Program-made: the position numbers and the translations under genes
Assembly: GCA_025455795.1 (NCBI GenBank)
Contig: JALOLW010000009.1
Location: 1-21,611, forward strand
Direction: 5' to 3'
DNA length: 21,611 bases
DNA from: Spirosomataceae bacterium
GTDB lineage: Bacteria > Bacteroidota > Bacteroidia > Cytophagales > Spirosomataceae
The notes under the pieces: model-generated
Database searches by the model: none
What the model was told of the DNA's origin: nothing
What the model saw: the letters and a program-made list of their open reading frames with translations, nothing else
Shown here: in pieces, positions 1 to 8,079 of the stretch
Numbering within the stretch: position 1 is the first letter of the stretch
Layout: every line of letters starts with the position of its first letter

Positions 1-879
1 TTTGAGTTTGCCAAAGACTTTCGCAACGAAGGCATGAGCCGCTTCCACAACCCTGAGTTTACACAGGTGGAGTTTTATGTGGCCTACAAAGATTACAATT
101 GGATGATGGACACCACCGAGGAAATGATTGAGCAAGTGGCCATTGCCCTACACGGCGACACCAAAGTACAAGTAGGAGAGCATCTGATTGATTTTCAGCG
201 TCCGTGGAAACGCTACACCATGTTTGAAGCCATCGAAGCCTTTACGGGAATCAATATTGACGGCATGGACGAAGCCCAACTCCGCGACGTAGCCAAAGGC
301 ATGGGCATCGAAGTAGATGACACCATGGGCGCGGCCAAGTTGATTGACGAGATTTTTGGTGAAAAAGTAGAACACTTACTCATTCAGCCCACGTTCATCA
401 CCGACTACCCCGTCGAAATGTCGCCATTGACCAAAAAACACCGCAGCAAAGTGGGCTTGGTCGAGCGTTTTGAAGGGATATGCAACGGCAAAGAAATCTG
501 CAACGCTTACTCCGAGCTCAACGACCCGATAGACCAGCGCGAGCGTTTTGAAGAGCAACTGCGCTTGGCCGAGCGCGGCGACGAAGAAGCCATGGCCATG
601 GACGACGACTTCCTCCGCGCCCTCGAATACGGTATGCCCCCCACGGCGGGTATCGGTATTGGCATAGACCGCCTTTCGATGATTATGACCAACAGCCCAA
701 GTATTCAGATCCCTGCCGAATACGTACCAGCCCTTCAAAAAATGGGCTTTTTGACGCTCGAATCGCTCAAAGGCGCCAATCCCAACAAAATTTTCAACGA
801 CTTGGGCGGGATGCGCAAAAAACTCAAAATCGAAGCCCCCATGCCTAAAAAAGAAGAAGTGGAGAGTTGGGTGAGATAG
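1..879 (+). CDS. lysS: Lysyl-tRNA synthetase, class II (C-terminal part; 5' end outside window)
   Basis: This enzyme charges tRNA-Lys with lysine in the cytoplasm. The reading frame is open from base 1, so 292 residues of the 3' part are present and the true start lies upstream. Residues 8-28 hold class II motif 2 (FRNEGMSRFHNPEFT, then EFY), and the motif 3 block GIGIGIDRLSMI lies about 70 residues from the end. These two blocks are typical of bacterial LysRS. After motif 3 there is a tail of roughly 55 residues (from about AEYVPALQKMGF to the stop) with a helical, charged character, longer than in E. coli LysRS; I recall such tails from Bacteroidota enzymes, but I could not align it. The next gene on the same strand starts 29 bases after the stop. 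Identity is near certain. Confidence 0.97.
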   Translation, partial: FEFAKDFRNEGMSRFHNPEFTQVEFYVAYKDYNWMMDTTEEMIEQVAIALHGDTKVQVGEHLIDFQRPWKRYTMFEAIEAFTGINIDGMDEAQLRDVAKGMGIEVDDTMGAAKLIDEIFGEKVEHLLIQPTFITDYPVEMSPLTKKHRSKVGLVERFEGICNGKEICNAYSELNDPIDQRERFEEQLRLAERGDEEAMAMDDDFLRALEYGMPPTAGIGIGIDRLSMIMTNSPSIQIPAEYVPALQKMGFLTLESLKGANPNKIFNDLGGMRKKLKIEAPMPKKEEVESWVR

Positions 880-908
880 AAAACTTTCGGTTTTAAATCA
901 AATTTAAG

Positions 909-1556
909 ATGGCAAAGAAAAAAGAATGGCGCGAAGGTGAGATGATAGTCACCTTTGGCCTCACCAAAATAGATAGACACTACACCTCTCTGATGTCAGA
1001 ATGGGTTAGTGCGGAATTGCCGACATTTGACGTTTATGAGCAAGCAAATTTTGAGCGGATTGCCCAAAAAACCAATAAAGTGGCTTCGTGGAGTGAAGAA
1101 GATTTGAAGATGAAATTTATTAGCCACATTTTGGATTTGGGCGGCATGTTGGAGGAGGATAGAGGCTTTGTGTCCTTTTTTGATAAAAAATTAGAGGCGG
1201 TTGTCGAAGGGCACCGCCTTTCTGTAAAGGCTGATTTTGTACTGGCCAAAGGGGTGTTGGATTATATGCAACGACCATTTTTTCACTTCCAAGAATACAA
1301 ACCTGAAAAAAATCCCTCTGGCGACCCGATGGCGCAACTTTTGGAGGCGTTTTTAATAGCCCAAACCGAAAACAGCGACGGCAAGCCCCTTTACGGCTGC
1401 GAAATTGTAGGAAAAAGTTGGCGTTTTGTTACGATGGAAGGGAAAAGTTACTGTGTTTCAAAATCTTACGATAGTACCGATCGTGAAGAATTATTCCAAA
1501 TTATTGCTATTCTTCGACAGTTTAGGGTGATTTTGGAAACAAAATTACTATCCTGA
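909..1556 (+). CDS. Conserved hypothetical protein with PD-(D/E)XK nuclease-like signature
   Basis: A 215-residue soluble protein with no signal peptide or membrane segment, and no family I can name. Residues 105-131 read as a beta strand ending in D109 (VKADFVL), a turn, then FFHFQEYKPEK with E129 and K131. The D-(x19)-E-x-K pattern followed by a Q143-containing helix (MAQLLEAF) fits the PD-(D/E)XK nuclease core, and the acidic helix at residues 61-70 (WSEEDLKMKF) could supply the first helix. The C-terminal half (YGCEIVGKSWRFVTMEGK) looks like continued beta sheet. It starts 29 bases after lysS and may be cotranscribed; it ends 16 bases from the convergent epimerase gene. No methylase, helicase or other restriction subunit is nearby, so any nuclease role is inference from motif spacing. 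Confidence 0.6.
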   Translation: MAKKKEWREGEMIVTFGLTKIDRHYTSLMSEWVSAELPTFDVYEQANFERIAQKTNKVASWSEEDLKMKFISHILDLGGMLEEDRGFVSFFDKKLEAVVEGHRLSVKADFVLAKGVLDYMQRPFFHFQEYKPEKNPSGDPMAQLLEAFLIAQTENSDGKPLYGCEIVGKSWRFVTMEGKSYCVSKSYDSTDREELFQIIAILRQFRVILETKLLS

Positions 1557-1572
1557 AATTTCTTTAAGCGAG

Positions 1573-2583
1573 TTAGCCCAACCTTGCCCCTGTCCCGTTT
1601 TCGTTGGCAAAAATGACTTTACCGTAGTCGAAGCTGACCCCTGTGGCGGGGTCGTTGGCGATGAGCAGGCTGCCGTCCATGTCCACATAATCGAGCAGGG
1701 GCAGCAAGTGCGCGATGGCCGAAATCCCGACGCTGCTTTCGTTCATGCAGCCTACCATCGTTTTCAGGCCGAGGGCTTGGGCTTGGGCAAGCATCCTGCG
1801 GGCGGGTGTGAGGCCACCGCATTTGGTGAGTTTTACATTGACCCCGTGAAAATACCCCGCACATCGGGCGACGTCGGTTTCTACGATGCAGCTTTCGTCG
1901 GCGATACAGGGCAGTACACTTTTTTCAAACACCTGCTTCATCCCGTCCCAATCGTCGGCTTTGAGAGGCTGCTCAATAAACTCCACGCCAAGTGCTTTGA
2001 GTTCGGGCGCGTAGGCGATGGCTTGGTCGGCGGTCCAGGCGCAGTTGGCATCAATCCGAAACGTGGCACTGGTATGACGGCGTAGCTCACGCACGAGGGC
2101 GAGGTCGTCGGCTGTACCCAATTTGATTTTGTAGAGCGGCCACGGGAATTCGAGCATTTTAGCCACCATTTTTTCGACACTGTCTATGCCGATGGTGTAG
2201 TTGGTCATGGGAATCTGCTCCACCGAAAGCCCCCACGCTTCGTAGAGTCTTTGACCACGTTTTTTGGCCCAAAGGTCGTTGGCGGCTTCGTCTAAGGCAC
2301 ATTGGGCAAAAGGATGTGCGGCGAGGTGCTTGTTGGTCAGGGTCCAAAAATCTTCGGGTGAACGCAGGTCGTGGGTTTCGATGAGTGGTTGGATTTGAGT
2401 GAGTACATCCATCATTCCCTCAATCGTGACTTGGTAGTATTTGTTGGAAGTGGCTTCTCCGTAGCCGCTAAGGTCGCCGTCGCGTAGCTCTACGATGAGG
2501 ATGGGCTGCACGTCGCGCGAGTCGTGAGCGATGGTAAACGTATGCTTCAAACGCAAGTCAAAGCGATGCAAGTAGAGTTTCAT
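1573..2583 (-). CDS. Dipeptide epimerase (enolase superfamily, L-Ala-D/L-Glu epimerase type)
   Basis: A 336-residue member of the mandelate racemase/muconate-lactonizing branch of the enolase superfamily, cytoplasmic. The catalytic set is visible: K152-x-K154 (YKIKLG) on one side, metal ligands D178 (RIDAN), E204 (IEQP) and D229 (ADES), and the opposite lysine K251 (VNVKLTKCGG). Near the C-terminus D301-M-D303 matches the DxD that, in known dipeptide epimerases, binds the substrate's amino group; this favours epimerase over muconate cycloisomerase or o-succinylbenzoate synthase. Such enzymes often act on L-Ala-D-Glu from murein peptides, but the exact dipeptide cannot be read from sequence. 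It is last in a four-gene minus-strand run, 8 bases after the second DUF6089 gene. No murein-recycling partner is adjacent. Confidence 0.88.
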   Translation of the reverse strand: MKLYLHRFDLRLKHTFTIAHDSRDVQPILIVELRDGDLSGYGEATSNKYYQVTIEGMMDVLTQIQPLIETHDLRSPEDFWTLTNKHLAAHPFAQCALDEAANDLWAKKRGQRLYEAWGLSVEQIPMTNYTIGIDSVEKMVAKMLEFPWPLYKIKLGTADDLALVRELRRHTSATFRIDANCAWTADQAIAYAPELKALGVEFIEQPLKADDWDGMKQVFEKSVLPCIADESCIVETDVARCAGYFHGVNVKLTKCGGLTPARRMLAQAQALGLKTMVGCMNESSVGISAIAHLLPLLDYVDMDGSLLIANDPATGVSFDYGKVIFANENGTGARLG

Positions 2584-2591
2584 GGGAAGGA

Positions 2592-3305
2592 CTATTCAAC
2601 CGAAAAACTGGGCGGACAGAAGATGGTGTAAAAAGTATAACTAAGCGTAATGGAAGTGTAGTAGTACTGGTCGCGCAGGGCGGGATTGCCCAATCGGGTG
2701 CGTTGGGAAAGGGGGATGTTGTCACCCAAATCATCGAAATAATCGGTGAACAATTTGCGCGTGCCAAACTCGACCTCAATACTCCACGGCCTCCGAAACT
2801 CCCACTTGACCCCCACGCCGTAGGGAATATTGAGTTGGGCAGTTTTGTAATCAGAGGTTTGGGGTTGGGGCGAAAAATTGTAATAACTCACTCCCCCAAA
2901 AAGATACGGAGTCCAGTTGTTCGCTTTGCGTTTTTGGCTATAATTCAAGAAATTATACTCAGTGATGGCACTCCATTCGAGTACGTTGGTACGAAAAGAT
3001 TGGTTGCGATTTTGGATAAACGGGTCAGACGAACGGCTGTCTTTGGCACCTGCTATCCCCAATGTACCCGCGAGTTTGAATGATACCGCAGGGCTGGCAT
3101 TGTACCGAAAAAGCAAATGACCCCCAGGCAGATAATTGCGCGGATTGAAAGTTGGCGACATGTCTCCTTTGTAATTGAAGCCGCCCACGCCACCGCCGAT
3201 GTTGATACGCTGCGCCTGTACGTCGAAACAAAAGGCTCCCCAAAGGAAGCCATTGAGCAATAAAAAAATGAAGTTTCGCAAATTTGAGAGGAGTTGGAGT
3301 ATCAC
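2592..3305 (-). CDS. DUF6089-type outer-membrane beta-barrel protein, second copy
   Basis: A 237-residue secreted protein with signal peptide (hydrophobic FIFLLLNGFLWGAFCF, cleavage likely after VQA) followed by alternating amphipathic strands rich in Tyr, Gly and Phe and ending in a short strand, as in small outer-membrane barrels. The opening of the mature part (GGGVGGFNYKGDMSP) parallels that of the neighbouring gene (GVGLGTSSYMGELAP), and both end with a CPP motif (IFCPP here, IKCPP there), so they look like diverged tandem copies. No ATG opens the frame: the first candidate is GTG at 3305, and TTG at 3281 would give a more classical signal peptide beginning MRNFIFLLL. The frame is continuous with the upstream gene apart from one TAG at 3345-3347. 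Function is unknown. Confidence 0.82.
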   Translation of the reverse strand: MILQLLSNLRNFIFLLLNGFLWGAFCFDVQAQRINIGGGVGGFNYKGDMSPTFNPRNYLPGGHLLFRYNASPAVSFKLAGTLGIAGAKDSRSSDPFIQNRNQSFRTNVLEWSAITEYNFLNYSQKRKANNWTPYLFGGVSYYNFSPQPQTSDYKTAQLNIPYGVGVKWEFRRPWSIEVEFGTRKLFTDYFDDLGDNIPLSQRTRLGNPALRDQYYYTSITLSYTFYTIFCPPSFSVE

Positions 3306-3344
3306 AAAAAATGAAACTACGAATAACCAATAACGATTAACACA

Positions 3345-4349
3345 CTACTTAATAGGTGGACACTTGATTTTGCTTGGAATCACATAGCTAACCGTAAAGC
3401 TCGAAAGCAAATAGGCGTCGTTACGTTGTACATTGCCGCGCAAATCACCCACATCATAGCCCGTAAGTGGACCATTGGCAAAGGGGTCGGCAGATGGTTC
3501 ATTGGGATTTACGATACGGGCTACGATTGAAGCCCTGTTTCGTCCTGTGCGGGCTGATACTTCTTCCAAAGTACGGTTGGACATATCTTTGGCCAAATCG
3601 TTTTTGAGTACGTTGGGGTCGGGGTATCTATCGCTAATATCATCTAAGAAGTCAGAGCCTGTAAAACGGAAGCCGCCTTCTACGCTAAAATTCCAGCGGG
3701 CATTGATACGCCACGTAAAGCCCAATCCAAACGGAATGGAGTAAGTCACCAACGAGTACGGGTCGCGATAGCCGGGCTGTCCTTGTCCTTCGGTACCGAG
3801 GGGTTGAAGGCTGACCCAATTGCCCGCATTTTCGTAAAGAGTCCCAGTCACACCACCTACTTCTGGAACTTTGGCTTTGGGATTGTGAGCGAGTGCGGCA
3901 ATCCCGGCAAAGATGTAGGGTGAAAACGCCACTCTTCGGTTGGAATTACGGCCATCGTCTCTGAATTTATAAATCCCCACCACACTGATTTCTTTCATGC
4001 TATTGCGAAAGTGCAGGTTGCGCACGTAGTTGCTGGGAAAGGGCTTGCCACCGCGATTGTAAAACTCATCGTCGCCCGCAACCATCGCCCAGGTAAGCCC
4101 TACGCGCGCGGCCAAGTTGGGCGTAAAATGCCTCGTATAAGAGCCGTTTAGGTTCCAACGCATCATTTTAAAAACCGTATTGAAAGGGCTACGATAAGGG
4201 GCCAACTCGCCCATGTAGCTCGATGTGCCGAGTCCCACGCCGACGGTAGAATATTGCTCAAAAATGGTTTTGCGTCTGCGTTGCGCTTCTGCGGTGGTGG
4301 CGATACCCAACCCACACAGAAATAAAAGGATGATTGATTTGAAGTGCAT
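3345..4349 (-). CDS. DUF6089-type outer-membrane beta-barrel protein, first copy
   Basis: A 334-residue protein with a clear signal peptide (FKSIILLFLCGLGIATTAEA, cleavage before QRRRK) and a beta-rich body typical of Bacteroidota outer-membrane barrels: GVGLGTSSYMGELAPY near the start, many aromatic-bounded strands, and a C-terminal strand SSFTVSYVIP before CPPIK. A long polar insert (around residues 235-305, with DRYPDPNVLKND and ANGPLTGYD) is probably an extracellular loop. I recognise the family by its opening motif and its place beside NAD kinase, an arrangement I recall from other Bacteroidota. It starts 125 bases after nadK and is followed 39 bases later by a shorter paralogue. It may act as a structural or assembly-related envelope protein, but no activity is known to me. 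Confidence 0.85.
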   Translation of the reverse strand: MHFKSIILLFLCGLGIATTAEAQRRRKTIFEQYSTVGVGLGTSSYMGELAPYRSPFNTVFKMMRWNLNGSYTRHFTPNLAARVGLTWAMVAGDDEFYNRGGKPFPSNYVRNLHFRNSMKEISVVGIYKFRDDGRNSNRRVAFSPYIFAGIAALAHNPKAKVPEVGGVTGTLYENAGNWVSLQPLGTEGQGQPGYRDPYSLVTYSIPFGLGFTWRINARWNFSVEGGFRFTGSDFLDDISDRYPDPNVLKNDLAKDMSNRTLEEVSARTGRNRASIVARIVNPNEPSADPFANGPLTGYDVGDLRGNVQRNDAYLLSSFTVSYVIPSKIKCPPIK

Positions 4350-4474
4350 GAACGGTGATGATGGATGTTACATGGTTTTGAACGCAAAAGTCGGGCTTTT
4401 TATTGAGTAAGCCTCACAATTTGGCGGATTTAGGGTTGATTTTGGTGTTTTTACCACAAAAATCACGCCATAAA

Positions 4475-5350
4475 TCAGTTGCGCGCGTCCAAGCCCCAAT
4501 GAAGTTTGGTACGCAAAGTTTTCAAAAACGTATCTCCTTCGAGCTTCACCAGTTTCGCCTTGAATTGTTCTTTCTGCACCGTAAGTTGTATGCTGCCATC
4601 CACAATCCGAAAGCGCGAATCGAGCGAAATCAAGAAATTATTGCTGCGACTTTCCACGCTAAACCGCAGCACACTCGTGTCAGGAATCACCATCGGACGC
4701 ACGTTGAGATTGTGCGGACTGATAGGCGTAATCACAAAGACGCGGTTGTTGGGGAGTATCACGGGGCCGCCACAGCTCAACGAGTAGCCCGTCGAACCCG
4801 TGGGTGTAGAAACAATGAGACCATCGGCCCAGTAAGAATTCATAAACTCGTCGTCGAGATAGGTGTGTACCGTAATCATCGAAGACGTATCGGTTTTGGT
4901 AATCGTGAAGTCGTTGAGGGCGTAGTTGTAGCCATTAAAAAGGTCTTCGCTCGACGAAACACTCACCAGTACTCGTTTTTCGATTTGAAACTGCTCGTCA
5001 AAAAGCCTTTGGAGGCTTTCGGCGATGGCCGTGGGCGAAACCGTCGCCAAAAAACCCAAACGGCCTGTGTTAAAACCCAAAATCGGAATCTGCCGCGCCC
5101 GGGCTTGCATCACCGATTCGAGCAGCGTACCGTCGCCACCGATACTAAAAATAAAGTCAGCGTCGGGTGCGCCTTGCGGGTGCGCGTAGCTTTTGCGGGT
5201 GTACGTTTGGATGCCTGTTTCGTTCAAAAAGGCGTAAAATGACTCGGAAATAGCCATTTCAACGCCTTTTTGGTGGAGTATATCAAACAAAACCTGTACG
5301 GGAGGCTGAATTTCTTTGGCAAAATTGCGCCCATGAATGGCAATCTTCAT
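4475..5350 (-). CDS. nadK: NAD kinase
   Basis: Phosphorylates NAD to NADP in the cytoplasm, using ATP or polyphosphate. The 291-residue length is normal for bacteria. Diagnostic motifs are GGDGTLLE (residues 71-78, with catalytic D73), GFNTGRLGFLA (92-102), the ALND block (144-147), and STPTGSTGYSLSCGGPVI (181-198), the glycine-rich motif that holds the nicotinamide nucleotide. The ATG at 5350 is the only sensible start. It heads the minus-strand run with the two DUF6089 genes and the epimerase. A weak promoter-like pair lies 40-70 bases upstream. The identification rests on motifs alone and is secure. Confidence 0.97.
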   Translation of the reverse strand: MKIAIHGRNFAKEIQPPVQVLFDILHQKGVEMAISESFYAFLNETGIQTYTRKSYAHPQGAPDADFIFSIGGDGTLLESVMQARARQIPILGFNTGRLGFLATVSPTAIAESLQRLFDEQFQIEKRVLVSVSSSEDLFNGYNYALNDFTITKTDTSSMITVHTYLDDEFMNSYWADGLIVSTPTGSTGYSLSCGGPVILPNNRVFVITPISPHNLNVRPMVIPDTSVLRFSVESRSNNFLISLDSRFRIVDGSIQLTVQKEQFKAKLVKLEGDTFLKTLRTKLHWGLDARN

Positions 5351-5388
5351 AAACGAGGACTTTGGATGAGCAGATGTCTTTGACGGGG

Positions 5389-5420
5389 CAAAGATTGAGG
5401 TTTTGCCGCAATTCTACCAA
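5389..5420 (-). promoter_or_regulatory. Weak candidate Bacteroidota promoter upstream of nadK
   Basis: Read on the minus strand, TTG at 5420-5418 is followed after 21 bases by AATCTTTG at 5396-5389. This approximates the Bacteroidota -33 TTTG / -7 TAnnTTTG consensus, but the first base of the -7 element is A instead of T. It would place the transcript start about 30 bases before the nadK ATG. Weak evidence. Confidence 0.25.
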
Positions 5421-5548
5421 TATAATGCGAAAAGCATTTGTGATTGAGTGGTTTATGGTTGGGCGATTGGTTTGATTTATAAGGTTTTACACTACTTCAG
5501 CACCCAACTCAGCACCTCGTTTTCTCAGTGTTTAGCTGCAATCAAACC

Positions 5549-5573
5549 AAAAGCCCCAACAAGTGGAGCTTTT
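5549..5573 (-). terminator. Hairpin terminator after the AEC permease gene
   Basis: On the minus strand AAAAGCTCCA and TGGGGCTTTT form a ten-pair stem (one T-G wobble) around the loop CTTGT, starting 43 bases after the permease stop codon. The U-rich end of the stem is followed by GGTTTG, so the run of U is short. Because the arms start with A and end with T it could also stop transcription coming from the other strand. Apart from this hairpin I see no gene or other structure in 5351-5615. Confidence 0.6.
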
Positions 5574-5615
5574 GATACGATAATTGATGATTAGTTGAGG
5601 TCAAAAGACACTATT

Positions 5616-6710
5616 TTATGCTTTGGCCAAACGCCAGTACACCCGCTTGACGATGCTCGGTGCCAAACCCAAGCCCATCAAAGTCAAACCCGACACAATG
5701 AGCGTGGTGATGTCGGCAAAGAAAGTACCTGCCGAGAGAATACCCAAAATCAAAAGAGTTGAAAATGGCAACGAAAATGCCAAAATCAAAACGCTTAGTT
5801 CGAGGTTGAAAGTCCGTTTTTCTTTGGGGATACCGAGCGTTTCTTCGCGGTTGTTGAAAGCCGAAATGTGCGCAAACGGCCAAAAACTCGCCGAACTCAA
5901 CGGCAGCGCAATCGCCAACAACATATAGTGCGTATCACTGATACCCAAAATGGTGATCAGCAACGCGCTGAACAGCATTGTCAGCCCCGCCCGAAACAGC
6001 AGCACCGACGTAATGATGCGTTTGCCACTTTCTTTCAATTCTACGGCCAAACCGATGAAAATCAGCACCAAAGGGGTCATCATCGCGCTGGTTTTGTCAA
6101 ACAAGTCGGCCACGACAGCTGGCAAAGCCTTGAAATTGATGCCCAAACTCATCAACACAAGTGCCACCAAGATGACCACGTTGATGGGTTCTTTCAAGAG
6201 GCTTTTGAAAAGGCTTTTGAGTTTTTTGCCCAAGTTGGAAGACTCACTTTGGCTATTTTTCAAAAACATATTCATGGCCACGACGTACAAGAATATCAAC
6301 ACAAAAAACTTGTTGCCCACGTCGGCCATAGCGGCCATGGCGAGGCTTTCTTCGCCCAAAAACTCCGCAATAAACGGAAAACACGACAGCCCGGGGGCCA
6401 ACGACGGCAGTAGCATCGTATAGGTACGCCCCGTAGCACTGTCTTTTTGGATGCCAAATAGCGGCAATAAAAAAGGCAAAAGCAGATACATGAAAAAGTT
6501 GAAAGCCAAAGCCGCCAAAGGTACAATAATGAGTTTGGCATCAATCGTGACTTTCATCAAAGCAATAAAAATGGTAGCAGGCAATGCGACCGATAGCACC
6601 ATCTCTTTGATGCCATTCGTGCGCTCTTTGCTTTTGAATTTGGCCCTGAGCAAAAACCCCAAAACAATCAAAAGCAGCAGCACGACGGTCTTTTGTAAAG
6701 CGTCGTTCAT
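5616..6710 (-). CDS. AEC-family (auxin efflux carrier type) permease
   Basis: A 364-residue integral inner-membrane protein. About ten hydrophobic segments are visible, arranged as two groups of five (roughly residues 6-21, 38-54, 60-86, 100-116, 133-150, then 174-192, 208-224, 232-256, 260-280, 303-327, 333-350), split by a charged cytoplasmic loop around 151-173 (KNSQSESSNLGKKLK). The PSLAPGLSCFPFIAEF block at 102-117 has the proline/glycine-broken helix seen in AEC transporters, which export or take up small organic anions such as malate. The substrate here cannot be predicted. The gene lies 123 bases downstream of the aminotransferase gene on the same strand, with a palindromic element between them, so cotranscription is uncertain. 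A hairpin terminator follows its stop. Confidence 0.85.
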   Translation of the reverse strand: MNDALQKTVVLLLLIVLGFLLRAKFKSKERTNGIKEMVLSVALPATIFIALMKVTIDAKLIIVPLAALAFNFFMYLLLPFLLPLFGIQKDSATGRTYTMLLPSLAPGLSCFPFIAEFLGEESLAMAAMADVGNKFFVLIFLYVVAMNMFLKNSQSESSNLGKKLKSLFKSLLKEPINVVILVALVLMSLGINFKALPAVVADLFDKTSAMMTPLVLIFIGLAVELKESGKRIITSVLLFRAGLTMLFSALLITILGISDTHYMLLAIALPLSSASFWPFAHISAFNNREETLGIPKEKRTFNLELSVLILAFSLPFSTLLILGILSAGTFFADITTLIVSGLTLMGLGLAPSIVKRVYWRLAKA

Positions 6711-6741
6711 GATGGATTTAGATAAAAGTGTGTGGAAATTA

Positions 6742-6809
6742 CCTCAACCCATCTCGAAGCAAGTTCGAGACACCCTTCTCCTTGACAAGGAGAAGGGTTG
6801 GGGATGAGG
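6742..6809. repeat. Nested palindromic element between aminotransferase and permease genes
   Basis: Two adjacent hairpins: TCTCGAA / TTCGAGA (6752-6770, loop GCAAG) and CCCTTCTCCTTG / CAAGGAGAAGGG (6773-6797, nearly no loop). They are enclosed by partly matching outer arms, CCTCAACCC at 6742-6750 and GGGTTGGGGATGAGG at 6795-6809, where the left arm looks like the complement with five bases missing. The compact, GC-richer block in intergenic DNA resembles interspersed palindromic repeats common in Cytophagales genomes (recollection, not checked). It may also act as an attenuator or mRNA-stability hairpin between the two genes. No second copy occurs in this window. Confidence 0.6.
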
Positions 6810-6833
6810 TCGTTTCGGGAAGGGTGGCAAATC

Positions 6834-8006
6834 TTAGCTTATGCCCTGCAAAGCACTGACGAAGGCTTTGATTTCCTCCATTGTGCCGAGACTTACGCGG
6901 CACCAAGGCTTGCCTTGAATCTCATACGCGCGCACCATGATGCTTTTGGCCATCATTTTGCTGAGAAGCTCTTTGCCAGATATAGAAATCGGGAAGATGA
7001 CGAAATTGGTGTACGACTTCACGTATTTGTAGCCCATCTTGTCCAAGTTTTCGCACAAGTAGGTTTTTACTTCGTGGTTCATCTTGCGCGACATATCCTG
7101 AAACTCAGCGTCGTCTATGGCTGCCGTGGCCGCCGCGATAGACGTACCTGTGATACCCATGCCACCGCGCGTGATTTTTTGGATGTTTTCGAGGGTGCTT
7201 GTCAAGCCCACGATGTAGCCCACGCGCAAACCCGCCATGCCCATGATTTTGGAGAAAGTACGCGCCACGATGACGTTTTTGTTTTGTGCCACCAGCGACA
7301 CCACGCTCTGGGTGTTGGCGCCTACGGCCAGTTCGAGATAAGCCTCATCCACAAAGACGGGTACTTTTTCGGATACGCGGCTGCAAAAATCCAACAGTTC
7401 TTTGCCGTCGGTGATGCTGCCCATGGGGTTGTTGGGGTTGCAGATATAGACCATCTTGGTATCACCGTCTATGGCCGCTTCCATGGCTTTGAGGTCGTGC
7501 GACCAGTCGGCTTTGCAAGGTACGGCTTTCCACGTAGCACCCGTGGCTTTGGCTACATTGACCAAAGACATATAAGTAGGATCGGCGGAAACGACGTTGC
7601 CCCCGTTTTTGAAAAGTACCAAAGCGGTTTTTTCCAATAAATCCGATGACCCTGGGCCCATCATGACATTGGTAGGTACAACGCCTTCTTTTTTACAAAT
7701 TTTGCCCACGAGCGTTTCCATTTCACGCCAAGAATAGCGGCTTCCGTTGGCTACCGATTCTACCACCGCTTTTTGGGCGGTTTTGGGCGGACCGTAGGGG
7801 TTTTCGTTGGCGTTGATACGAATCAATGCCTTGGGGTTTTTGGGATTATCCAAAAAAGGTTCGCTGACGAGTGGGCTGCGGTAAATGTTGCCGTTGGCGT
7901 CGAGGGTGGGGGTGGTATTGGCAAATGCCCCTTCCAAAATGGCCATCCCTCCAAAAGTCATCAGTCCTGATTTTAGTAAAGCACGTCTGTCCATGTTGTT
8001 GCTCAT
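6834..8006 (-). CDS. Histidinol-phosphate-aminotransferase-like PLP enzyme with Tat signal
   Basis: A 390-residue class I/II (fold type I) aminotransferase most like HisC. Visible sites: substrate-binding region RINANENPYGPP (63-74), CNPNNPMG (189-196), D220-E-A-Y which contacts the PLP ring nitrogen, the PLP Schiff-base lysine K253 in TFSKIMGMAGLRVGY, R261 for the phosphate, and R370 (WCRVSLGT) for the substrate carboxylate. The N-terminus is unusual: MDRRALLKSG (5-14) followed by a hydrophobic, glycine/alanine-rich stretch to AFA, a good twin-arginine signal. That suggests export of the folded holoenzyme to the periplasm. No other his genes are nearby, so it is unlikely to serve core histidine synthesis. 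Substrate unknown. The start at 8006 keeps the Tat motif; M5 would also keep it. Confidence 0.88.
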   Translation of the reverse strand: MSNNMDRRALLKSGLMTFGGMAILEGAFANTTPTLDANGNIYRSPLVSEPFLDNPKNPKALIRINANENPYGPPKTAQKAVVESVANGSRYSWREMETLVGKICKKEGVVPTNVMMGPGSSDLLEKTALVLFKNGGNVVSADPTYMSLVNVAKATGATWKAVPCKADWSHDLKAMEAAIDGDTKMVYICNPNNPMGSITDGKELLDFCSRVSEKVPVFVDEAYLELAVGANTQSVVSLVAQNKNVIVARTFSKIMGMAGLRVGYIVGLTSTLENIQKITRGGMGITGTSIAAATAAIDDAEFQDMSRKMNHEVKTYLCENLDKMGYKYVKSYTNFVIFPISISGKELLSKMMAKSIMVRAYEIQGKPWCRVSLGTMEEIKAFVSALQGIS

Positions 8007-8079
8007 TGTCTTAATGATTTTGATTGATAAGAAAGATATTTTTGGGTGTAGAGGTCATTCGCTTGGCGGTTGAATGAAC

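Noticed and set aside
909..1556. Type II restriction system
   Set aside because: The nuclease-like protein has no neighbouring methyltransferase or specificity gene, so a restriction system cannot be claimed.
4403..5242. Long plus-strand open frame (279 codons) opposite nadK
   Set aside because: The minus frame has every NAD kinase motif; the opposite frame is basic, low in hydrophobic core and has no recognisable domain, a codon-bias shadow.
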